64,000 nucleotides of DNA, from NCBI GenBank assembly GCA_021234155.1, contig JAJEKV010000025.1, positions 16,797,094 through 16,861,093 of the forward strand, in the 5' to 3' direction. Below are positions 54,901 to 64,000 of the stretch, one piece after another (position 1 is the first letter of the stretch; each line of letters opens with the position of its first letter). The notes under the pieces were generated by a model. It did not search any database. It had not been told where the DNA came from and saw nothing but the letters and a program-made list of their open reading frames with translations. The position numbers and the translations under genes were made by a program. Source of the stretch: Isoetes taiwanensis. Its lineage: Eukaryota; Streptophyta; Lycopodiopsida; Isoetales; Isoetaceae.

Positions 54901-57900
54901 TTGTACAATTAATGATAGTCGGAGAACGATCTTCGCATAATAATTTCAGCAAAAAATGTGATTAATTCATCCTCAAATTCATCAGCATAATGTCCCTACT
55001 TAGGAAAGCACAAAACCTTCTTATTTGGTTTTCTCCCCACATATACAATTCCACTTTCTCTCTCCCAACGGTTGTAGTTTTATATGTGTTTTAAATGCCT
55101 ACCGAATTAAATATATCCAATGACAATCCCCAAGTACCCAGTATGAAGAAATTATGGTGCAACTTTCAAGCTATTCCAACTGGCAACCCCACTATACAGA
55201 GAGAATTGACTAGTGTCTTTAAGATTTGCTACCAGAGAAGCTAGCACAAGCGCCAGAGGCTATCCTTTAAATCAATTTTGCTCGATAGGAAAGGCGACAT
55301 TTCATCATTTATATATGCGCTTGTTAGAAAGAGGCATTACAAAAAGGTCTCAAAACTTTCCATCAATAGTATTCCTACCAAATTGTTAAATTATTTTGCA
55401 CGTTGTACACTCGTTCGAAATGTTTATCTTCCAGAAGAAATTGAGCTTCCAGACTAGATGAATGGAAATGTCATAGGATGGAAATGTCATAGGCCCGGAA
55501 CGAGTAGCATTCATTATCTAATAGGCTGCACATTAAGACACATGTATATGGGTGCCACTTCCTTGAGATCCCATTAAATTTCCTTAGAAGTCAAACTCAC
55601 ATGTTTGAACTTTTTTAGACAACTTCAATTCCATACGGAGCAAATTTCGTAGGGTTGTAAATCTTATAACATTTAAACATAGGTTTTATTATTGGGATGC
55701 CACTTCCAAAAATTACCAAAATTGCAATATGGTGATTGCATCTAGTGTAGATATTTAAGTAATTTTTTAACAAAATAAGCCATGCGAATCAGAATCCTTC
55801 TATGAAGTCATCAACCTAGGATAAAATCATTATGGAACTTCTAAGGTGCAACTCATATCTATCAAACAAATCAATGGTCCAAATGGAGGAGCAAATGAAC
55901 ATGGACAACAATCCCCGTCTCTAGACCAATTTGAGAGATTGAAATCGTGCATACTGTTTTTGTTCGATGCATATGTCTATTTTAGCAACTATAGGAGCAA
56001 AAGCCTTGTAGGCTATCAAATGGCACAAAATGAAATGTTACTCTTCAAAAACACCATATGGAATGTACACGATTTTTTCAATCTATAACATTAAAAAGCA
56101 GAGTTATGTCTTCAGCTTGGAGGAACATTTAGTCGGACTAGTGCAACAGATAGAACACCACCTTCATTCCTAGGCATGTGATGCTTGGCATATCACTAAC
56201 TTATAGCCTGATATCCCAAATGACCTTTTTCCTGCATATAATCTTAAGCAAATTCACTGCAAATTGGCTTCCAAGCACACGTTGTGTCCACCCCAGCATA
56301 TCAAAATTAGGTTGATTGCCTGCAATCACAGAACACTTCCAATATAGTGAATCAGTGGACAAACTGAAATTTTCAATAGCGTCTATGGAAGTTGTGATTT
56401 ACTAACATTTCTCATGTTTTAAACATCATGCATGTTATGTGGTCTAATTCTGATGAGCAACACGGCAGACCAAGATGGTCCAATCTAACCTAGCATATCC
56501 ATTCCATCAATCTTGTTGATAGAATAGGCATTGGAACTTCCTTTAAACATTTCAAATACATAAAGTTTGCAATGATCTTATAGAGCAAGAGTTTTAACAA
56601 GACAAAGTTTACAATTTCAAGCTGCGCCTATCTATTACAAATGTCGCCACCTTGTGAGTTCCATATGAGCTCCCAACATTTGCACCAGCAACCTGAAGAT
56701 TTGGCGCAGAAACCGTACCAGAAGGCTTAAGCTCACCTTATTTAATTGTCTGGAAACATAATGCTGCACACCCATATTTATAGTAGGCATAAACATGTCC
56801 AAAACATTAATAAAAGTTGAACACACTCGACAAAAAGAATAACTCAAACTGAAACTTAAATTGGAACTCCAACCAAACTCAGAGGAAAACTTCCAGATGG
56901 TTTCTCATTTATTGAAACACCTCAATCATTCTGATTTGTCACCTGTAAAAACAGAGCATGAGTTACTATTAGGAAACTTATGGACTATGAAAGCAAAAAT
57001 TTAAATTTTGAAGTATGATTACCCGATCTCAGAAAAGAGTAGCAGATCCTACTTGTTTTCAAGGGTTAAACATTTCCAGTAATAATCCAGTTATGGACGC
57101 CAAGCTTATAACAATCCCTACTCTAGCCATTAATAGTCAACATCTGCTTCTGCTTTTAAGTAACAGTCGCCTTACATTTCTCATGGTTGTTTATGCAAAT
57201 CCCCTTGCTATGCTCAATTGGATGCTGCAAACACACTGAGCACAGTCAATACCACTAGTAAATGAAATAGCAAAGCTACATATATCCTGGCAAAAATACC
57301 AGCAGAGGCGACAAACATGAGGCAATTGCTCTCAAGAACATCCATTTTGAATTGAAACAGATAGACGTACAAAAAATCATCCAAAAATCTTTTAACTCAT
57401 ATGCATCGAAATCGAAAATGTTCACAACATATGATTGTATGGCATGCTTGTTAGTCACAACAATAGCATCTTTCTTCAACCATTTGAATAGATAAAGGTG
57501 TTATAATTAGAAAGTGCATCATCAGTTTGGAGTTCAGAGCTACCCAATAATTGTACTAGGGATATAACAGCTTCACTGTTACATATAAGTAGACGACCTT
57601 GCAACTTCTTGTGAAAGATTCTGAAGGGCACCAGCTACAGAGCCACAAATGTTAAAATGACTCCACTGGAGAAGCCGTAATAGAGATCTTATACCATCCT
57701 TCTTACAAATAATATGGATTGCCTCTGCATTTATGTATATTATGTAAGAACCTGACAGCCCGTGCTGTTGACAACCTTAGAGTGAAGGGCGATAAGACCA
57801 CCATAACTAGCGAGATCACATCTGCATGATCTATCTTATTTTACAGGGATGGCTCTCTATTTGAAGTCAGCAAAATATCTTGAGATAAAGCAATGCCAGC

Positions 57901-58568
57901 TTGAAATTCAACTCTTGAACTACAGGTAAAAGCCAAGATAGAGTAAAAACAATCTTGAAGCCGATATGCAAACGTTTCTGGAGCAAGAATGCAAGAAACA
58001 TCTAAATGCAACTTCCCGTTGCAGCTAGGTTCTTCAATTTGCACGGGAACATGCAAGCCATGTAATAATATGGCATGTTTCCAAAGAACCTAGGCATGCA
58101 AAGAACCTGGACATGCTAAAAAACATTTGAGATCTGCAGGAGCAAGCAATAGCAAGAATTGAGTGGCATTTCACAAAATAGAATCACAATCTGTTGTAGT
58201 AGAATAGCACATTCTACTACAACAGAGAATCTAAGGCTTTGTAACATGCTTCAGAATAAGGGATTATTGAGATAGACATTCCATAACATTCTGTCAACTT
58301 CTCTGGTCTGTTACATCTCTAGAGCAATGTGGCATCTACATATTGTCGTGCGGGCCGAAGTTGTGGCTGAATTATCATGTTTGTTCGTTCCTTGCAGAAA
58401 AGAAATGGTGCCTTTTTAAACAGATAAATATAGAGTTCTAGCCATTACCTGTTCGTGAAAGAAGAAAGAAGACTCTAAATAGATTGCCTGTGCAGAAGCT
58501 TCAATAGTACCATGCGCCCAAATTGTCATGTTTGTTCATTATCTGCACAAACAATTGATTACCATACG
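54901..58568. other. Distal part of unit 3, no gene recognised
   Basis: Mostly AT-rich. A minus-strand frame at 57841-58056 (HVPVQIEEPSCNGKLHLDVS...) and one at 57276-57479 (KKDAIVVTNKHAIQSYVVNI) look like possible exons by composition, but match no family I know. A short inverted repeat (attgtgttgtagtagaata / ctactacaac) lies near 58190-58220. Confidence 0.45.
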
Positions 58569-58573
58569 AATAC

Positions 58574-58787
58574 TGTTAGAATAAGATGACTAGACGTTAG
58601 GATGTTTAGGCTTTGTGTGTGCTGACGTGGCATAGCACGCCTGTGCTGACGTGTCACAGCACGCTTGTTGCTGACATGGCACATCTATATAAGCCATAGT
58701 CTAGCAGTTAGATTTATCTGAGTGTAGCGCTCTCTGGAGCTTTGTTAGTAGATCCTCTTCTTTCCATTGTATGCATTGTTGTTATCA
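58574..58787 (+). mobile_element. Solo LTR, 214 bp, Copia-type, duplication AATAC
   Basis: TGTTAGAATAAG...GTTATCA with mirror-type TG/CA ends, flanked by AATAC at 58569-58573 and 58788-58792. It contains a promoter-like 'tatataagcc' (58687-58696) and three copies of a 'gctgac[g/a]tg[g/t]ca' motif upstream of it. Small size and sequence style suit a Copia LTR. Lies inside unit 3, so it is younger than that unit. Confidence 0.82.
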
Positions 58788-58792
58788 AATAC

Positions 58793-61300
58793 AAAAATTG
58801 ATGATGCGCCAGATGATCCAATAACCTAAAAGTTCTTGCCCCGAACTCTCGACCTCCACTGCCCCAAATATCTATTGCAGAAAAAATAAAGATAATTTGA
58901 TTCACAACCCAAGCCAAAAGCACAAGTCCCAGAAATAACTCACCATCATATCGTATACGAACAGAGTCCTGGAATGCAATTGTGAAATTCGGGAGAAGGG
59001 AATAGAACTTTTTTCCTTGCTTGGCAATTTTGTTTCGGCCAAAATATTTACAGATCCCACTTGCGTATAACACAGATCCCACTTCCCATTAATTCTTTAC
59101 AGTGAAAGAACTATTAAGCACGTCTCAAGACATTTGCAAGTGTTTCTTTCATGATTCCCAAACTATAGGTTGGTCCAAGCTGAAATAAGTCCACGGATGA
59201 TCACTCCTAAGTAAAGGTGCAGTTACCTCAATAAAAACCCTATCAATCCATCTACAATGCTTATGTCCCTACCTATCTAATTTGTGATCAATCCGTACAA
59301 CCTGAACCCGATCTTTCTGCAGACCACTTTTTCAGTGCTTAACGCTCATTTAAATAAGCACGAGCTTTGATCTTCAATAGTCAGAATAGGTAGTTCCATG
59401 CACTCTGTCTCATACTCTATCTCCACTTTTGCAGCCCCAGCTTTAGCATGCCAAGGGGTATCTGCAACCTGCCACATCTCATTTCAGAATGAGCAGAAAA
59501 CACCTTTTAACAAGTATTTTGGTGTCACTTACCACGAGACCTAAAGGGTGCCCAACATAGCATACAGAATCTGTGCAAAAAGTGGAGAAGCATGTGCACA
59601 ACGTGCAAAGCACTATAGAATGGCCCAACCCGAATTAGACCCTTTCAAACGCAAGGGTTGTAATCAAGCTTTACCATGGCTCCTTACAATGGGTTAGGAC
59701 CTGCTAATCTGCTTGCTAATCTGCGAGGAGAAGATACCTACCTATACATGTGAATTTGGCCAAAAAGCCTTTCTCCTTCTCCATGCAAAAAAACATCAGT
59801 TTAAAAAATTCCTGAGAATGCTTCTACTTTTAAAGGCAGACAGGTCCCACAAGCACCGACAAATTTCCTGGCTTATCCAACTTCAGATTCCTAAATGCTG
59901 CCGCTCCAACAGCAGATCCTCAACAGGAGGACTATCAGAACTGCAGATTTTCAGCAGAAAGTGATTCAACCAAACAACACGACAAGGCTTCAAATCTCAT
60001 GCAAGCCGGTTTAAAGGTCTCTCAACCAATCCAATTTAGACAGAATAATCTAAGATCCAATCCAAAATTTCAAAGAATTGACCCAGATTTTCAAGACTAT
60101 AAGCCTTCAATCTATAGAAAATTCTTAAAATTCGTCTTCATAATATCTGTATTAGCATGGGAAAACAGTTCTCATTCTTCCAGATCTACTCTCTTCCCAT
60201 ATCTTAAGTTTGAAAAAAAATGCCCTTAATGTCTGATCAGGAACAACAAAAATCCTTTGAAATCCAGCCAGACTTTCCACCATTTCGATGTTTGTAAGAG
60301 GACCAAGCTTCCGCACTCGAATTCAATCTCGATTGAAACAGGTCTAATTCGATTTCTTGATCTTTACCAGAATCTTGCGCCTAGAGCTATAATGCATTCA
60401 AGCTATCCCTAAACTCTGATACCATGTTAGAATCAAGATCATAGAGAAAGGACCAAAGTAGAAAACAAAGTAAAAAAGCCGCTCGCACTGACTCTCCAGA
60501 ATTTAAGCATTACCAAAATATGCATCATCTCGTGAAAAAACTACTCGTGAAGTCAAGATACACTCCCTTTTACAGTGATTCAAATAGCCCACTTTAGAAC
60601 TCCATCTAGAATCTGCAAAAAGAATGGCCTATTAGAGAATGCGGTAACAATACCAACACAACACAAAATGCCAAAATACAGCCATATTTACCTTAACATC
60701 CATTTATGCACTATGCAGCATTCATCACAGCTTCCCATTTACCCTAGCCCAGTTCATGTATCAAATCCGCGTTTTGCCACAAACTCTAAATCAGAAATAA
60801 GCAAAAGCATCACAATTCTTGATCCAATGAGCTTCCAGCATGGTGATAATCCAAAGAAAAAATGCAAAAATTTAGCAGAACAATGGAGAGACATCTAATG
60901 TAATTGAAAAACATTAGCCAAAGCGATGTTCCACTAGATGTTATTTTCAAGACCAAACTTGTTTCTTGTCCAACTCAGCTTCTATATATTTAACGTCTAG
61001 AGTCCGTGTCAATTAAAGTATCCGGCTTTGACTGACATCTATGTGATAATATAGGAAAAAAAAAAACATGTGAACATCCCCTTAGAGCTATCCTATTGTA
61101 AACGTGGACTGTCTATCCGCGTTGCAAACAAATGCTCTGCTCATGCCATGCAAACAACAGCAATTTAATCTCTGTTACCTTACCTGGATTTTACTATAAA
61201 TTTTCGAAACGAATGCATGTGTATCCTCCATGCTCAAAGCAATGACTCTGTGATGGACTTTCCGAATTCAATGGCATTTTCGTCGCTAGATAAAAATAAA
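58793..61300. other. Middle of unit 3, no gene recognised
   Basis: No recognisable domain on either strand. The short frames at 59713-60229 and 60575-60898 lack coding features. It may be intron or 3' flank of the captured helicase fragment. Confidence 0.5.
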
Positions 61301-61379
61301 AATAACTAAAAGTAGAATAGATGACAATAGACCAAATGTTTCCAGACCAGGGCCTGTATATAAAAATTGAACGCAAACC

Positions 61380-62685
61380 TTTGCCATGGCGCCGGTTTAA
61401 CAGCTCCGTCATCACCCGAAAAATCATAGAAGGGATCAAAACCGAGGTAAAGAGCTGCACATTTTTTGCCATATCTCTGTTAAGCTGCACAGACCAGAAC
61501 TCTTGGCCTTTTCCCACTATTTCCAGAATACCGTGCATTACCTTTTCCCTCTTCCTGCATATACTGCTTTGCAAGAGCTGCATCTTGCCATGACCTAGCA
61601 ATAGCAGCATGTGCATTAGCAATTCGTTTGATGCCAGGAGTTTTATCTGCATACATCCCTGGTGCATTGTTCTCATTATGTCCAAGTTTATAGAGGGCCA
61701 ATAGCACACTTATAATTTGCAACAGTTGTTCATGGCTTCCCAGTTCCTGGAAAAGGACAGGAATACTTTAGTTAAATCCACCCAGAAATAGGTAAAACCT
61801 TGTTAAACATAAACCAACCTGGGGGCCCTTGAACCAAAGAGATTTCATGCCTCACTACAGTATTCCCAAATTTGCCAATGGTAGCAGCAACTGCAGAAAG
61901 CTGGCTTGCATTGTATTCCTCATTTAACTTGGACTGAAGAGACTCTGGAAGCACCCTTAAAACCGTTGTATCTGGACCCTTCCGGTTAGAAAATGCTGAT
62001 GGGCATAGAATTGTCTGCAATAGAGGAAATGTGGAAATGAATGGAGGACATTGCTTGAAATTCTCTCAGTTGGGGTGTAATACTCATTAAACGAGTTATG
62101 TGCCATTTGCTATGGTCAACAAGCATGCGTCTGGCTTTGATAAGCCTAGAATTACTACCAGGGAAGTACATCTTTAAAAGCAAGATTGTCACTTTGCTCT
62201 TGTTTTCTTTCTCCCTGCGCTCAACCTGCAAACATAGAACCATTGCCCCAGTAGTTAAGAAGGTGATAACTTTGGACCAAAATAAATCTAAACATCGAAT
62301 CGCCGAGCTCAAATACCTTGGCAATGATGTGAAGCTTTTGACCTTGCGATAATCCATGAAGTGCTTGCCGAGTTAGTAGCAGCAAATCATTTTCACTTAC
62401 AGCCCTTGCCGCATTGTCTGTTCCAGCATTTGCCATAAATCTTCCATGTTGGAAATCATCCATTCTCTCCACAGACATCAACCTAAGCACACCAGAAGTT
62501 ACGCCCTCAGACAAAGCCATCTCTTCATGAGCCCGATGCATCTGTGCTTTAAATTCTTCCAAAAGCAGAGGTCGGAAAACTTCAATATAATGGCCCCAAA
62601 GAATCGATTCCCAGACAACAGAAACCAAAAACTTTATACAAATCCTTAAGCCCGGAGCCAGAGAAAACGACATATTTGCCCACAC
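61380..62685 (-). pseudogene. SEN1-like RNA/DNA helicase fragment
   Basis: SEN1-type superfamily 1 helicases act in transcription termination and R-loop removal in the nucleus. Minus-strand exons: FRPLLLEEFKAQMHRAHEEM...ERMDDFQHGRF...SENDLLLLTRQALHGLSQGQ (62590-62315), then VERREKENKSKVTILLLKMY...LIKARRMLVDHSKWHITRLM, TPQLREFQAMSSI (62226-62040). After a frame change, TILCPSAFSNRKGPDTTVL...SQLSAVAATIG and SLVQGPPG follow (to 61819). A 72-base intron with GT/AG ends splits the Walker A codons: the next exon starts TGK at 61746 but then has a TGA and a one-base insertion before IISVLLAL. VLVCA (DEAD-box-side motif Ia) follows near 61485. The 5' half of the protein and later helicase motifs are absent. 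Closest family member I know is the Arabidopsis SEN1-like group. Confidence 0.88.
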
Positions 62686-62999
62686 TCATATCTATCCGAA
62701 GGAGCCACACAACTGCTTATTTTAGCAGAGTTGACGACAACTGACGCTGCCCCGAAAGTTTTTCTGTAATGCAGCAAATATAGAGCGATTTTAAGAGATT
62801 CAAAAACCGATCTTCAGAAACAAAGGCTGGAGGAAAAAACTCAGAGGATGGCGAAAGGAAGGTACGAGTTTTGCGCCAGATGAAAGCATTAGATCCGCTA
62901 GGGTTGCAAGAGGTGGGGGCTCTGAAGAAAAGCTTCCATCTTTGAACTTAGAAATGGCGATGCGCTGCTCCGAAGACACGAAAAAGGAGAAGAGCATCG

Positions 63000-63250
63000 A
63001 CGCCGGAAAGACCCTGAGATGAGATTCGATGGAGAAATCGAATTGGGGCTTTTGTTGTGGGCCGTCCAAATCCAGATGAACGGTCGAGATGAAATGCCCC
63101 AATTTTAAGAATCGAGATTAAAAGCCCCAAATCAGGGGGCTGCTTGGGGTGATTCGAGGTGTCACCGTCTGGAACGTCCATCTCAGAGATGGACGGCCGA
63201 GATCAATCTCTACCAACATGTTGGTAGAGCTCATATAATTGTATATATAT
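63000..63250 (-). repeat. 5' terminal palindrome module of unit 3
   Basis: On the minus strand: GGTAGAGATTGATCTCGGCCG, the palindrome (63174-63196, one mismatch pair), CAGACGGTGACACCTCGAATC, CCCCAAGCAGCCCCC, then ACGGCCCACAACAAAAGCCCC. It combines pieces seen separately in units 1 and 2, which shows all three modules derive from one source. The sequence directly downstream (62,800-63,000) has several ATGs but no recognisable protein. Confidence 0.78.
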
Positions 63251-63259
63251 GAGTGATAT

Positions 63260-63710
63260 ATATATATATATATATGGCGCGTAATCACGCATTTTTATAC
63301 GTAGCACCGATCTCCACGCTTCTCTCAGGATTCTAAGACACCCAAAGTATAACGGTGACCGAGTACGATTTTGAGCCCGTTTGATGCCATTTCGATGCCG
63401 GATGACGAGTGTCTAGGGTAATTGGACCATGCCTGATAATTTGGTGCAAAAATCTCGTCCATCCGAGCTATCTGGAGAAAGTTATGGCGCTTGGAACATA
63501 CGAACCCCTTGCTTCACCATCTGAACCTACTCGACCTACTATAGAACACTCTCCTACTCGACTAAGTTAGTCCTCCCCTAATTGGGTCAACCCACATGCT
63601 AACTACAGAATTGGGACACTTTAACCTAAGACAAAGTCCCCCCAACTAACGAGTTAGACTATGGCCAGTGCAATGATTTGGCCTACCAGAATCATGCTTT
63701 GATACCACTA
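63260..63710 (-). mobile_element. 5' leader and tRNA-Met primer site of a minus-strand LTR retrotransposon
   Basis: Diverged copy of 4240-4616. The minus strand reads TGGTATCAAAGCATG next to the LTR, one base from the usual tRNA-Met primer site. The element body would lie to the left but is replaced by unit 3, so only the 5' end remains. Confidence 0.68.
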
Positions 63711-64000
63711 TGACACTCCCAGAATCTATACAATGCTCCCATCATACAAATATGGGAATTCCCCTCCCTTGGCGGCTACATCACCATGGTAGGGCCCTTC
63801 GTCATACTCGGACAACTTTGGATGGCCAAGTGTCCGGGCGAGGAACACGGATGTGTCATTCGTCCCACGTCCTCTATGGGAATCCTATACAGCAGAAGCG
63901 TACATACATGTTAGCATACAACAATCATGCCGAAATAATATGCCACCACGAAGGGTGGCCCGTCCATGATCATCAATGAAAAGACAACACAACCATAACT
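63711..64000 (-). mobile_element. LTR start of the same family, cut by the window edge
   Basis: Begins TGACACTCCCAGAATC on the plus strand and aligns with 4617-4900, including 'ccaccacgaagggtggccc'. Only the primer-site-proximal 290 bases are inside the window. Confidence 0.68.

Larger units (their letters stand above)
54871..63250 (-). mobile_element. Unit 3: gene-fragment-carrying element with SEN1-like helicase exons
   Basis: Minus orientation. The 5' end at 63250 is (TA)n-CAATTATATGAGCTCTACCAAC with the palindrome module. The 3' end at 54871-54900 reads, on the minus strand, CTACTCATAGTACAAAGACTTG-(TA)n. Both ends match units 1 and 2. It carries helicase exons near its 5' end, then about 6.5 kb without clear genes, including a Copia solo LTR. 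No transposase seen. Confidence 0.6.

Noticed and set aside
29591-63250. Reading unit 1's module and unit 3's module as the two terminal inverted repeats of one 33-kb element
   Set aside because: The recurring 3' motif (TCATAGTAC...ACTTG) at 37.85, 44.64 and 54.87 kb gives each module its own end, which explains the layout better.

Overview
The window is nuclear DNA of a land plant, dominated by nested transposable elements and fragments of host genes. Spliceosomal introns, plant-type genes (TOM1-like, class XI myosin, SEN1-like helicase), Ty3/gypsy and Copia LTRs, and an RT of Penelope-like type point to a repeat-rich plant. A fern, lycophyte or gymnosperm seems likelier than a crop-type angiosperm, but this is inference. 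I see no gene that is clearly intact and host-functional.

Layout. 1-1847: 3' end of a decayed Ty3 chromovirus (integrase plus chromodomain, then LTR). 1848-4230: no gene; two tRNA-like heads. 4240-8337: a minus-strand LTR retrotransposon end with a tRNA-Met primer site, then a large inverted repeat split by a 1.93-kb solo LTR (duplication CGAAG). 8338-8940: minus-strand gag fragment. 8946-19883: a complete Tat-like Ty3/gypsy element (LTRs about 2.5 kb, duplication CACAT) with an extra RNase H placed before the RT. 19728-23596 and 25670-29575: a 3.9-kb duplication carrying, on the minus strand, a long ORF that ends in a histone H3 domain and a second unidentified ORF.

29591-63250 holds three units with the same asymmetric ends. 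The 5' end is (TA)n-CAA followed by a module containing a palindrome (CCGTCCATCTC/GAGATGGACGG). The 3' end is TCATAGTAC...ACTTG-(TA)n. Unit 1 (about 29.6-37.85 kb, +) carries TOM1/TOM3-like exons. Unit 2 (about 37.85-44.64 kb, +) carries class XI myosin exons behind an unrelated first ORF. Unit 3 (63.25-54.87 kb, -) carries exons of a SEN1-like helicase and a Copia solo LTR. Introns remain, so these look like captured genomic DNA carried by one mobile family. Units 2 and 3 meet tail to tail at a (TA)n tract, and that tract is occupied by a 10.2-kb retroelement (44648-54876). This element has 2.77-kb direct repeats, a 698-aa Penelope-like RT, a 572-aa ORF1 with a basic C-terminus and an AT-hook exon inside the repeats.

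A second layer concerns sequence quality. Differences between repeat copies fall mostly at CAG, CTG and CCG (CHG) sites, as small indels and scrambled bases. This suggests assembly or base-calling error at methylated CHG sites, on top of true C-to-T decay (several conserved Gln codons are TAG). Many frameshifts here may therefore be artefacts.
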